Assembly: GCA_016946835.1 (NCBI GenBank)
Contig: JACVTC010000240.1
Span: forward strand, 1 to 64,000
Direction of reading: 5' to 3'
DNA length: 64,000 nucleotides
Source: Neocallimastix lanati (nom. inval.)
Taxonomy: Eukaryota; Neocallimastigomycota; Neocallimastigomycetes; Neocallimastigales; Neocallimastigaceae
Shown: piece after piece, positions 53,683 through 64,000 of the stretch
Layout: every line of letters starts with the position of its first letter
How positions within the stretch are numbered: the stretch's first letter is position 1
Made by a program: the position numbers and the translations under genes
The notes under the pieces: generated by a model
Database searches by the model: none
The model's input: the letters and a program-made list of their open reading frames with translations, nothing else
Told to the model about the DNA's origin: nothing

Positions 53683-54140
53683 CTTTCCCTTGTACAACTG
53701 ATCATATTATCCCAGCCACAACAGACAACTAATACCAGACAAACTTTATAGCGGGGTTGTATCAGGATGATCACATATAGTGCTCCCATGTCATACCATT
53801 TTGGCGTCGACGCTCTCAGTCACGATGTTGGATACGGCAAGCCACAACCACATACACTATAAAATTATTATTACTCTACTACATAACCTTTCTCCAAATT
53901 AGGAAACCTATACTAACACGTGATGATCATGCAAATACATTAACTAATTTGGATTTACAATACACAGGAATCACCCCGCTTCAGGCATGTATACGTACAA
54001 CTGAGAAGCACGATCATAGTGTAGACGATGACTTGTTCGATTTAGGTTTAGACTGTTAAATGAGTTATTTTTGGGTGGTAAGGTGGAATCGAACTCCGGA
54101 CTATTGACCCCAGGGTATACGAGTTGACCATAAAACTATT
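53649..54140 (-). mobile_element. tRNA-headed SINE
   Basis: On the minus strand it begins with a degenerate tRNA: A-box-like TGGTCAACTCG (54120-54130) and B-box GGAGTTCGATTCC (54085-54097), about 33 bp apart as in RNA polymerase III promoters. The body is GC-richer than the surroundings. It ends GGGAAAGTCT followed by a 31-base A tail (53649-53679 on plus). I could not find a convincing target duplication, and the 5' end is approximate. Confidence 0.7.
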
Positions 54141-54148
54141 ATATTTGT

Positions 54149-54150
54149 GT

Positions 54151-54206
<56 letters not shown>

Positions 54207-54959
54207 CACATTTTTTTTTTAATTTAATATAAAACGTTTTCTATTATATAATCAATTAAATTTCTAACCCCTGAAATATAATTCCATATAACAATATATT
54301 TATAATATTATCAAAATTTAAAAACCAAAAATTTATTTTAAATATTATTAAATGTTAATATAAATTGCTTAATATAAAAATAAATTATATAAAAATGAAT
54401 TTATATAATAATAAAATTGTTATATATTATTCAGTTATAAATATACCTATTAATATATTATATGATAATTTTATATTTTCTTTTTTATAAATATCCAAGA
54501 AAATAATAATATTTCAAGTATTACGAAACCGAAACTAACAATCTTTTTCTTTTTTAAAATTGTTAAATAAATTTATAATACGTTTTAATTTGATTTTTAC
54601 TTATTTTACTATTAATTAAGAAAATTTTAATAATATTTAACTATAATACTAATATTAGTATCAACAATTCTAATAAATATGATATAATAGCCTTATTACC
54701 AATAGTTTTAATGATAAAAATAATAATGTTACTACTAATAGTAATAAAGATAAAAATAAATAAAACAATAATACTAGTACTAATAATAATAATAATAAAA
54801 ATGTTAATGATAATTATATTACATATTAGTATTTATAAATAAAATAGGATGTATTTTTTTACTATTTTTATTAATAAATATTAAGAATAAATAATAAAAT
54901 CAAAACTATTTTATTATTACATTTTTTTTTTCTTTTCTTATTCTTTTTCTTTTTCTTTT
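54149..54959. other. AT-rich intergenic DNA with T run
   Basis: A T run of about 50 bases (54149-54200) and ATA/AAT simple tracts. No gene seen. Confidence 0.5.
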
Positions 54960-54983
54960 TCTTATTATTAAATAAATATAAAA

Positions 54984-55385
54984 ATGAAGACATTAACTAA
55001 TTGTTTTAATACTATTATTAATAAAGCATTTAATTTAGCAGTATGACATTTCAGTAATAGCTATATTTTAAATATTAATAAATCTAATATCATGATAAAT
55101 TAAGTAAATAAATTAAGAATTCAACATCCTATATAAAAAATGAAAAAACTAGCCATTAATAATACTTTTATGGCTGTTAAAAAAAAAATCAAGTTGTTCG
55201 AATAAATGTATTCTAGGTCATACTTATTATTATATATATTTACGTTTAGAAGGTAAATTACCGTTTTCTGAATATGTAAAAAGGGTATCTTCCAAATACA
55301 GGTCATTGCTAATACTGTGTCCTTAGGAAATGAATGTATCAATCAAACTAAATCTCAAATGAATCCAAATGACTGTGCTAAATGA
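54984..55385 (+). pseudogene. Possible decayed coding remnant
   Basis: Short plus-strand stretches read like protein, for example LPFSEYVKRVSSKY near 55260-55300 and GNECINQTKSQMNPNDCAK ending near 55385. They lie in shifting frames with stops between. The origin is unknown and could be chance. Confidence 0.25.
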
Positions 55386-55595
55386 CTAATAGAAATTAAA
55401 ATGAATAAGCAGTAAACTCTTATATTTTATTTTTTAAGGAATTTCCACGTTATTTTTGTGTATGTATTTTAATTATTCAGTATATTTCTCTTGATAAAAA
55501 AATAAGTTTCTATAAGACTTCTCATTATATTGAAGTCAACAAATACAAAGAAAATCTTTAGCTAAATATGTATTTCAAAATGTCATTAAAACCAA

Positions 55596-56036
55596 TTATT
55601 ACTATTACTATTACTACTTATCTTATTACTATTACTATTACTATTACTACTACTACTTATCTTATTACTATTACTATTACTATTACTACTACTACTTATC
55701 TTATTAGTATTACTATTACTATTACTACTACTACTTATCTTATTACTATTACTACTTATCTTATTACTATTACTATTACTATTACTACTTATCTTATTAC
55801 TATTACTATTACTATTACTACTTATCTTATTACTATTACTATTACTATTACTACTACTACTTATCTTATTACTATTACTATTACTATTACTACTTATCTT
55901 ATTACTATTACTACTTATCTTATTACTATTACTATTACTATTACTACTTATCTTATTATTATTACTATTACTATTACTACTTATCTTATTATTATTACTA
56001 TTACTATTACTACTTATCTTATTATTATTACTATTT
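55596..56036. repeat. TTACTA / CTTATC microsatellite
   Basis: About 440 bp of TATTAC and ACTACTTATCTT units. It is translatable as Thr-Ile repeats with Tyr-Leu-Ile, but this is a product of the repeat, not evidence of a gene. Confidence 0.95.
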
Positions 56037-56039
56037 AAT

Positions 56040-56520
56040 TTATTTGAATAATTAGAAATATATTATTTATAATAAAAAAAATTTAAATTAATATCAAATT
56101 ATAATAAAAAGTTCAATTTCAGAATATGAAGAAATTAATAAATTTTAAAAAAATTACAATAGATAATTTTGAAATTTCTAATAACAAAATTAATGTATTC
56201 AATACACTATTATAATAAAATATCAAAAATAAATTGCAAACATTTTAGCTTTAACAATTTTTTAAATTTAGTTATATCAATTTACTAAAATTTATTTAAA
56301 TTATATTTGTTAATACTCTTTTTATTATAACCACAGATATTTAATAAAACTTTATTAAAAATATGCTATTATATTAATGTAATAAATAGATATAAAAAAT
56401 TTAAATACGCCAATAAATTAAAAATGAAAATATAACATAAAATAAAATGTAAAAAAAGTGTTAACTTACATTTAGTTATAATTTACAATTAGCAGAAACA
56501 ATAAACTATGTATGATGAAG
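56040..56520. other. AT-rich intergenic DNA
   Basis: No gene seen. Confidence 0.5.
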
Positions 56521-56617
56521 TTTACTTATATTATGATCGGAAGAGCTTGATTGATCAATATTTTCATTCTTGATTGAATTAAAATTATGATCTTCGCCTT
56601 CAGTGGTGTTAGCACAA

Positions 56618-56785
56618 CTAGTTTGCCTTAACTGGATTATAAGCATTGGCACCCTTGCTATTGTCTGTCTTATACATAATGAATAGTGTCCTTTGACATC
56701 CTAATACAATAGGCATAATAGAGTCGAAGAAGTGAGCCGTTTCCGTCAAGAATGATACCAAGACTGATGCACCTGGATTATATTA
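56618..56785 (-). pseudogene. Unassigned coding-like fragment
   Basis: A GC-richer block with a minus-strand frame of about 55 residues including VSFLTETAHFFDSIMPIVLG and ending KGANAYNPVKAN before TAG. It reads like part of a membrane protein or an exon, but I cannot place it. It lies downstream of the LINE remains and could belong to its 3' region. Confidence 0.3.
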
Positions 56786-57099
56786 TTTTTATTTTGGCAT
56801 ATGCACAAGTGTTTCCATTCCTTGTAATTTGAATTTAAATTTTTTCTTCCCCGAGCAGAAAATTATATACATTAATAGAATAGACAAATTTATTTGAATT
56901 GAAATTTTCCAAACGAAAATTATTATAATAAGAATTACCTGTGTTATTACTATTAATATTATAAGATAAATTTAAATTATTATATTATGAGGAAAAATAT
57001 TATAAAAAAAAGTCAAAGTGTAGATCTCTTAGTAGCAAGATAAAACAAAAAGAGAGTTCAGGTGATAGCAATTATAGATTTAAATAACTTACTGTTTGA

Positions 57100-59180
57100 A
57101 TCATTTTCTAATTTCCATATTTTCCGGCTTTAATTAAAACATTAAGTAAAACTCTACTATAATAATAGTTTTTTTCACAATATCTTCAGATTTAAATTTA
57201 TGAAGTTTTACTTGTGTTAATGTTTTACAGTCTTTAGTCCACGTATGAAAGTATAGCATTGGTGGAATATAATTAATCAGATAAGAGATTAAACAATTGG
57301 AATAAGACCATTTCTGGAAGCAACGAGCTTGCAATAAAGCACATTTAGCAGATAATGGAATAAGAAGAAGTTACTTTGTAATAGCGTAAATGGAGAGAAT
57401 GAACTTCTTTTACGAAATTCAGAAATCCAATATAAGCATTTATTAATATTTATTTGAGAAGTTGGAAGCATTTGTTTATTGATACCAAAAAGAAAGACGA
57501 AGTACGATAACAGACTTATAATTAAAACTTAAACGAAATAATCTTTTGAAAATAGTAGGAGTGTGTCTATTTTTAAGAAAACCTTGGGTCACGTGTAACA
57601 TTTCTAACTTTTGTATTCATTATAGAGAAAAATTTATCAAGTTTAAGGTCATTTTCAAAGGGTATACCAGCATTTTACATTCGACAGTGGCTCACAAACT
57701 AAAAAAACAAAACAAAAAAACAAAAAAAAAAAAAAAATAAAAGTAAGGTATAATTTATATAAAATATGGTTTTCTTTGATCTTACTACTAAGGTTGCACA
57801 TTTATTAATACTGAAAGTGATTTCGTTGGTAATATCCTATTAATTGAAAAGTCGAAAGAATTTACGTAAATTATTACTGAAAGGTGCACAAATAACAATA
57901 TCATCAGCAAAGAAACCATTGCAACAATATTTTAGGAGTAGATGATTTAGTGACATTTGGTTCATAAATAGTAACACCTAAATTTTCACATACGTCAAAT
58001 ATGTCATGAATGAAAAGATTAAACAAAATTGTAGAGATGGAACATTCTTGAAGAACACCTTTTTTTTTTTTTTTTTTTTTTTTAATAGAAATAAAAAATA
58101 AGTTTTGTCAATTAATGGTAACACTAGATTTAGAAGAAAGATATAGGTTTTCCAAAAATATAAGAAATTTACCTCTAATACCTAAATGGTTTATCTTTCA
58201 GAGAATATCGTAAATAGGAACTGAATCATACGCTTTCTTAAGATCAAGAAAAGAAAGATAAGTATTTTTATTAAGGAATTGACGTCTTTGACAAATTTCT
58301 ATTATAGAAGTATAAGAGACTAATATATCCCTCTTTCTTTCTAAATCTAAATTATTCAGGTCTGATAAAGCCGTTGTTAATACCATTACTAGCTATACGG
58401 GAGACTACAATTTCAGATAATGTTTTAATACCATTATTAATTAAGGATATTCTAACTATAGTTACTACAATCTATTGTATCACCCATTTTTAGAGTATAC
58501 ATAATAAATTTATTATTCCAGTCATTTTTAAAAATCAATAGATAATATTTAATTAAAGAATAAAAGAAGGAATTTCAAATCATTACTTCTTTCAATTACT
58601 GTAATCTAATTTTTATTTTCGTTGTATTTTAGTATCGAAGCTTTAAAGAATTAAATAGGGACATTATAAAGACCTGAAACTTTGTAGTAAGGAGTGGATT
58701 TATTTGTGTCAATTATTTCTTCGACAAAAATATCATCATTAATAGGTTAAGTATTATAATCAGATGAATCGAATCCAGAAGAAGATTGAACATTATACCA
58801 ATAATTCTTATTAAGACAGTGACTGGTTGATTTAGAAGCTAAATTTTCATAGTAAACATTCCATACATTGAGTTGTTCCATAGTTGAAAAAACTAAAATA
58901 TCATTATTAGAACGGATAGGATGATTTGGAATACTTCTAAGGTTTTTGACTTTAGCTGTTCTTTTAAGCTAAAAGTACATCTTTTTATTGTTTTTCTTTA
59001 CAAGTTTACAACCCGTTTTAATACGTTGAATATATTCTTCTTTTCAAGAATTATTACATTCAGAATGAACAATTTTACAAATTTTCAGATAATTAGAGAT
59101 TTTATTAATAAAATCTTCTATATCACCAGGATGGTTAGAGACTAGGGTAGGTAATATCCTTATAAGCCTTAACTTTTAAA
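57100..59180 (-). pseudogene. Degenerate LINE (non-LTR) reverse transcriptase
   Basis: Read on the minus strand with several stops and frameshifts. Landmarks in order: NHPGDIEDF and YIQRIKTGCKLVKK (59130-58980); LWNVYYENLASKS-like text and PYYKVSGLYNVPI (58880-58640), typical of the linker before LINE RTs; YLSFLDLKKAYDSVPIYD (58200-58255); HLGIRGKFLIFLENLY; GVLQECSIS..LFNLFIHDI (57990-58056); and the catalytic FADDIVI (57892-57912). The C-terminal region (57134-57471) has further LINE-like text such as KWSYSNCLISYLI. A 22-base T run (58060-58081) interrupts it. The element is dead. Confidence 0.85.
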
Positions 59181-59224
59181 TTGCTAAAGATTATGAATTT
59201 TCTGTGACATGAAAAATAAAAATC

Positions 59225-59465
59225 ATTTTTGATAAATCTTTAGTATCAGAAATACGACTCTTCCAGAAGTGAGGGTTTTATGCATGTATTAGTTCTAGAA
59301 TAACCGCGGTTATCCAAGTAGTAACGGTACTATCAAATAAAATATAATTGCTTTAATGAGTCATTCGCCGTTTCACAATATAGAATTGTATATACTTAGA
59401 CATGTATAGCTTAATCTTTGAGAGAAGTAAATGACTACTTGCAAAATCGAGTCTGAAATTTTCAA
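59225..59465 (-). pseudogene. Diverged 18S rRNA 5' fragment
   Basis: The minus strand carries universal 5' 18S landmarks in order: GTAGTCATTT, TCTCAAAGATTAAGC, ATGTCTAAGTATA, GTGAAACGGCGAATG, CTCATTAAA, TTATTTGATAGTACC, TTATTCTAGAACTAATACATG and CTTCTGGAAGAGTCGTATT. About 240 nt are present with scattered substitutions. The rest of the rDNA is absent, so this is a dispersed pseudogene. It lies on the same strand as, and immediately upstream of, the LINE. Confidence 0.88.
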
Positions 59466-59671
59466 TAAATCCTTTCTTATTTTATTAAAAATATATTTTT
59501 TTTTTTATTTAAACAAAATTTCAAAAGTAAATAATAAATTTTTAAATAGTACAAATATTTTTTTTTTTATTAATAATTTATTATATACTTCAATTATTAT
59601 AGAATTTATATATATATAATTTATAACTTAATAATAAATTTTATTGTAAAATAATCATTGTATTTATTTAT

Positions 59672-59862
59672 TTATTTATTTAATTATTTTTTATTATTTA
59701 TTTTTCTTTAATTATTTATTTATTTATTCTTTTTTTATTATTTATTTTTCTTTAATTATTTATTTATTTATTCATTTTTTATTATTTATTTTTCTTTAAT
59801 TATTTATTTATTTATTCATTTTTTATTATTTATTTTTCTTTAATTATTTAAATATTTAATAA
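59672..59862. repeat. TTTA-rich minisatellite
   Basis: Four near-identical units of about 46 bp containing TTTTCTTTAATTATTTATTT, followed by TTTA-rich sequence to about 59960. Confidence 0.85.
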
Positions 59863-59981
59863 ATTAATTTAATAATTTATTTATTATTTAATTATTTATT
59901 TTTATATAGTTATATGTTCGATTTTATACGGTTATTTATTCAATATTTATATATTTATGTATTTTCTTATTTAATTTAAAT

Positions 59982-60653
59982 TTATTTAGTTGTACATTTT
60001 TTATTTATAATTATTATTAATTTGAAAATAATAAATACTATAATAATAATTATTAATATGATGATAAAATATACTTTAAATAAAGCTATTCCTAACCAGT
60101 TTTTTTCTAAAGCACTTGTGCAAAAATGATATTCGTTGCAGCGATTAGGGTAACATTCTTTGTCATTTTTACAATTTTCAAATTCTAATCTTGAACATGT
60201 AAAGTGGTCAGAACCTATATAAACTGAACAAAATGTAGTTGTAAATTGATTATTAATAATACATGTATTATTAAAGCATTTATTACTATAACAATTACTA
60301 TCATTCAAACAATAACGTGTAAAACATTTCTCAATATTTCTGGCATCCTCTGGACAAGATTCCAAAATTAAGTCAGTGGTATTATAAAATTTATAATTTT
60401 CAAGATTAGCATCGCTTCTAAAAGACATTCCTTCTTTTATTTCTATACATTCTTCATTATGACAATAATATCGAGCATGACAAATTCCATTATAACATTC
60501 AACAGATTCAGGGCAATCTTTGTTTTCAGTACATTTTGTTGCTTTTAACGATAGTATTTTTTCCTTACTAATAGTTTCACCGGAACTATTATTTATAATA
60601 GTAATAATTAAAATAATAAATATAAACAAAATATTGAATTTTATAATAACCAT
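59982..60653 (-). CDS. Cys-rich membrane-anchored surface protein
   Basis: 223 residues from ATG 60653. Order: signal peptide (1-25, ending NNSSG), a Cys-rich ectodomain (about 40-182) and a C-terminal hydrophobic anchor (about 188-215, VYFIIILIIIIIVFIIFKL) with a short basic tail KKCTTK. The ectodomain repeats a short Cys pattern, for example CTENKDCPESVECYNGICHA, CLNDSNCYSNKCFNNTC and CKNDKECYPNRC, each about 18-20 residues, probably small disulfide-bonded modules. It has several N-glycosylation sites. A type I cell-surface protein is inferred. The family is not identified. It is one of three adjacent minus-strand secretory-pathway genes. Confidence 0.75.
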   Translation of the reverse strand: MVIIKFNILFIFIILIITIINNSSGETISKEKILSLKATKCTENKDCPESVECYNGICHARYYCHNEECIEIKEGMSFRSDANLENYKFYNTTDLILESCPEDARNIEKCFTRYCLNDSNCYSNKCFNNTCIINNQFTTTFCSVYIGSDHFTCSRLEFENCKNDKECYPNRCNEYHFCTSALEKNWLGIALFKVYFIIILIIIIIVFIIFKLIIIINKKCTTK

Positions 60654-61754
60654 TTCGGTTTTATTAAAAGTTAAAGTTAAAATAGAAAAAATATGAGGAT
60701 TATTAATAAATTATATTTGTTTAATAATTATTTATTTATCAATTTACATATAAATTTCATATTTATATATATTATTATTAATATTATTATTATTAAAATT
60801 GTGATTTGTTTCTTTTTTTTTTTTTTTTATTTTTATTATTATTATTATTATTTTTTTTTTTTTATTTTTATTATTATTTTTTTTTTTTTTTTTTTTATTT
60901 TTATTTTTTTTTTTAATTCTTTTTTTTTTGTTTTTTTTTTATTTTAATTTATTTTATATATATATATTTATTTACTTAAGTATATTATTTATTTATTTGT
61001 ATATATTATTTATTTATTTTATTTATATATATTATTTATTTATTTGTTTATTTTTTATTTATTTATATATATTTTTTATTTTTTTATTTATTTATATGAT
61101 ATTTAATTGTTTTATTTTATTAATCCAAAGAAATTTAACACTTTCACCATTTTTTTTATATGAATTATTTAAACTTATTATATAAGTTTAATTAATATAG
61201 GTGTATTAAATAAATGATATAAATGATTATTTAAAAAAGTAGTATTGAATAAATATTATTTAATAAATAGTATTAAAAATCATTTTAATAAATATGTCAA
61301 AAAAAAAATTAAAATACTTATATATATAGAATAGAAGCTAAATTAAAAATATATATATATATATATATATGTAAAATAAACATTGAAAAAGATTTAAGTA
61401 ATATTGAAAATAAAAAACTGAAACAGAAATCCAAAAAAAAAAAAAAAAAGTTTTAATTGAAATATCAATTTTACTTTTTTATTTTCTTTTAAATTTTATT
61501 TTTTACATTTATTTTTCATATTTATTTTTACATTTATTTTTCATATTTATTTTTACATTTATTTTTCATATTTATTTTTACATTTATTTTTCATATTTAT
61601 TTTTACATTTATTTTTCATATTTATTTTTACATTTAAGTTTAAATTTATTACTTTTATATTTAAGTTCAAATTTATTACTCTTTTTACTATTTAAATTAT
61701 TTATTTAATTATTTTTTTTATTAAGTTATTTTGTTTTTATTTATTTTGTTTTTA
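60654..61754. other. Low-complexity intergenic DNA
   Basis: T-rich stretch 60810-60950, TTTATATATATTA-type repeats to 61100, a TA microsatellite near 61340-61372, an A run near 61434, then a 26-bp minisatellite (61495-61640). Frames in this region are simple-sequence artefacts. Confidence 0.7.
61495..61640. repeat. 26-bp minisatellite
   Basis: TTTTTCATATTTATTTTTAC repeated about six times with almost no change. Confidence 0.93.
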
Positions 61755-62426
61755 TTAATCACTTTCAAGGTAGAAAGGTTGATTGACAAAGCGACTTATG
61801 TGAGTAGAAGAACAACATTGCCTTAAGTCATATTTATCAACATGCTCCTGATCCGAATAAAAACCACTATTTCCTAGTTTTTCAACCGCAACCTTAAAAG
61901 CGGTAGCAATAGTAATACAATTTTGATATTGTTTTGTAATAGCATTTTTTACAGCATCCAAAATACCACCATTACCAAGATAATTCGTTACACATATTTT
62001 TGTTAATTGATCAAATAAATTATAATCGCAGTATTCTTTAATGACGCAGTGATAACAATAATCGTGTGCATTACATGCAGGTTTGAATATATTTACAGAG
62101 AATATACTTGCTGATCAACCGTCAATTCTATTTTTTAGAAGAGCATTATTTTTGTAATATTGATTTATATTACTATTTCCGTTTTTTTTACTACCCTTTT
62201 TACTAGGGTTTGGACAGTTATTGGCACGCTTAATTAAAAATTTATTATTTGAATTATCATTAATTTTACTATATGATTTAGTAGAACGCTTTTTGTCGTC
62301 CAAATTATGGTTTATCATGAATGAATTGGTGTAACAAAAGCTTAATTTTTTAAAGTTAAAAATATTAAAGTAAAATATAATATACAAAATAAATATATAT
62401 AATATTATAAATTTTAATATAAACAT
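61755..62426 (-). pseudogene. Secreted phospholipase A2 with in-frame TGA
   Basis: One continuous frame of 223 codons plus stop, interrupted only by TGA at codon 104 (62115-62117). It has an N-terminal hydrophobic signal or anchor segment (1-26), a basic Asn-rich propeptide-like region, then the catalytic core of fungal/bacterial-type sPLA2: KPACNAHDYCYHC with the His-Asp pair H121/D122. Further cysteines (CDYN, CVTN, CITI, QCC) fit disulfides. The enzyme would hydrolyse the sn-2 ester of phospholipids with calcium. TGA lies where the family usually has the Cys of a DGCS-like motif, 14 codons before PAC. This may be a nonsense mutation, an error, or (speculatively) selenocysteine. Confidence 0.75.
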
Positions 62427-62530
62427 TGATACATATTAAGTAAAGGAATAATATATATATATATTTTTTTTTAAATAAACTTATAATTTTTTTTTAAAAA
62501 AATAATTAAGGATATAGAAATAAAAAAGAA

Positions 62531-63238
62531 TTACTTTAAACAATTTTTATAAAAGAATTTTTCAGTTATTTCAATATTGCCATTAATTTTTTTTATAATA
62601 TTATTAATTATATTTGTTGAAAATAGAACGTTCGGGCTTTCGTTAATAGCTGTGAATATATTTTGAGAATTTCGACATGTATTTTCGCAATTTGTTGTGC
62701 TAAAATTTTCTGAAGTTAGGTTTTTGTTGTAAACCTTATTAAATAAGTTGAAAGTGAAATTTGCTGTATTATCTAATTCTGTTATTTCATCTTCATTAAA
62801 TTCTTCTTCTATAATATTTTTTATATATTTTTCTTTTTTAAATTCTGTTTTTTCTCTTTCATTTATGTTTATTGCTTATTTAAAATAATTATATATATAT
62901 ATATATAAAGGTATATTAATAAATATTTAAATAAATAAATAAATAAATAATAGATAGAAAGTAAATGTAATTTAAAATAAATTAGAATTAAAATTACCTA
63001 ATTTTTCAAGGTAGTCATTAATTTCAATTGCTTTATCAATACAAATTTTTTGGGTTGGATAAACTTCGGAAAAATCAAAGTTATTAAAGTATAATAACAA
63101 ATCTACTGGTAACTTTAAAGCATTTGAAATATCAAGTAAATGTTGATTTTCTTTCACTTCATAATATCTTAAACAAGTTTGTTCGGCAATAGCTAAACCG
63201 AATAAACTTAAAATAAATGAAATATTTAATAAATTCAT
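62531..63238 (-). CDS. LysM-domain secreted protein, two exons
   Basis: Exon 1 62998-63238, intron 62875-62997 (123 nt, GTAATT...AAATAAG), exon 2 62531-62874. Together they give 194 residues plus stop with no internal stop, and both exons are needed for a sensible end. Signal peptide MNLLNISFILSLFGLAIA, then one LysM domain (about 20-68: CLRYYEVKENQHLLDIS...LPVDLLLYFNN...YPTQKICI), which binds chitin or peptidoglycan-like N-acetylglucosamine polymers. The exon 2 region is Asn/Lys/Glu-rich with a CENTC pair, an NFT, an NLT and an NFS sequon and ends FFYKNCLK. Splice sites are inferred by frame; without splicing the protein would stop after eight further residues. Confidence 0.72.
62875..62997 (-). 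other. Predicted intron of the LysM gene
   Basis: 123 nt, AT-rich, beginning GTAATT and ending AAATAAG, joining codons in phase 1 (TTA G|CA ATA). Confidence 0.6.
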
Positions 63239-63885
63239 TATTAGAATTTATTATTAAATTATAATAGATTTAATCCGTAATAAGAGAAAAAAAGTAAATT
63301 AGAAATTTTAATAATAAAAATATTTAATTATTAAAAGAGCAAATATTATTCTATATATACATTTTTAATGTCTATCCATCCTTATTATTTTTATTTATCT
63401 TTTTTATTGATCTGTTTGTTTGCTTGGTTTATGTTTATTTTTTTTTTTTTTTTTTTTTTTTATTATTATTAATAAAATTATTTAATCTATACATAAATTG
63501 CATATTGTATTAAAATAAAATTTAATATATGTTCTTAATACCTATAATTATATATTGTATTATTATTTATATTAAATGAAATTTATATATTTATCAATAT
63601 ATATTTTATTTAATTTTATTATATTATTTTTAAGTTATATACAGATGATTATAGATTATGATAAAAATTATTAACGGTAAATGTTCATTAATGCTTAATA
63701 TTCTATTTAAAACAGTGAAACATAGTACAAAGTGTAAAAGCCTCTTTCGAAAAGTTTACTTTCCTTTCTCAAAAATAAACCTTTAAAATAAAATAATTAC
63801 AAATTTATGTTTAGTTAATTCATGGAAATAATAATTTTAATTAAATATATATATTATTTTTTTTTATTATTTAAATAAATTAAAT

Positions 63886-63921
<36 letters not shown>

Positions 63922-64000
63922 GATTTAATATATGTAGTTAACTTTATTTTTTTTTTTTTTTATTTTATTTTATTTTATTTATTTATTTTTGATATAATAA
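63239..64000. other. AT-rich intergenic DNA at window end
   Basis: T runs at 63430-63460 and 63890-63915; a GC-bearing stretch at 63715-63780 has no open frame. Probable upstream region of the LysM gene; no clear TATA assignment is possible in such AT-rich DNA. Confidence 0.5.

Noticed and set aside
53649-54140. Functional tRNA gene on the minus strand
   Set aside because: A and B boxes are present, but acceptor arms do not pair and the anticodon arm is unclear; it continues into a body with an A tail, as in a SINE.
55568-56038. 156-residue open frame rich in Thr-Ile
   Set aside because: It is a direct translation of a TTACTA/CTTATC microsatellite and has no other coding feature.
59225-59465. 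Functional rDNA unit
   Set aside because: Only the first ~240 nt of 18S are present, with many substitutions at normally invariant sites.
60693-61185. Two Phe/Ile/Tyr-rich open frames
   Set aside because: Translations of T-rich low-complexity DNA with no conserved motif.

Overview
The window looks like a piece of a very AT-rich fungal nuclear genome. An anaerobic gut fungus (Neocallimastigomycota) is my best guess. This is inferred from the extreme A+T content, long A/T homopolymers, Asn-rich proteins, Ty3/gypsy elements including one with a chromodomain, a LysM protein, a fungal-type secreted phospholipase A2 and a diverged fungal-like 18S fragment. I could not run a database search.

Positions 1-39300 are almost entirely LTR retrotransposons nested in one another. 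Element A (1-14676, minus strand) is a tandem of two near-identical Ty3/gypsy copies sharing a central LTR; Gag and Pol are joined by a canonical -1 frameshift site. Element B (15360-22948, plus) is a young chromodomain Ty3/gypsy element whose primer-binding site is complementary to its own predicted transcript start, as in self-primed Tf1. Element C (31758-38843) is a decayed relative of B. Element D (22957-26609) encodes only a Gag-like protein. Between them lie solo LTRs named here Y (four copies), E (two), F (one) and an inverted B-type LTR. Target-site duplications let most of the nesting order be read: L3, then C beside it, D beside B, then Y, E and F into the junctions.

Positions 39300-44680 are AT-rich DNA with degenerate minisatellites and two short poly(A) retroposons with exact target duplications. 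Positions 44633-52345 hold a duplicated divergent gene pair (small secreted protein on minus, F-box-like protein on plus). The first pair is broken by frameshifts and by a 605-bp inverted-repeat transposon; 384-bp TGATATA-ended repeats inserted in each copy have empty sites in the other. A secreted protein gene follows at 52447.

Positions 53640-59470 hold a tRNA-headed SINE, a microsatellite, and a decayed LINE whose 5' side abuts a diverged 18S rRNA fragment. Positions 59982-63238 hold three minus-strand secretory-pathway genes: a Cys-rich membrane-anchored protein, a phospholipase A2 with a TGA where a Cys is expected, and a two-exon LysM protein.

The most unusual signals are RNA-structure signals: five covarying hairpins in the element A leader, a multi-helix pseudoknot-topology motif with compensatory changes in three Y repeats, the element A frameshift site and the element B self-priming site.
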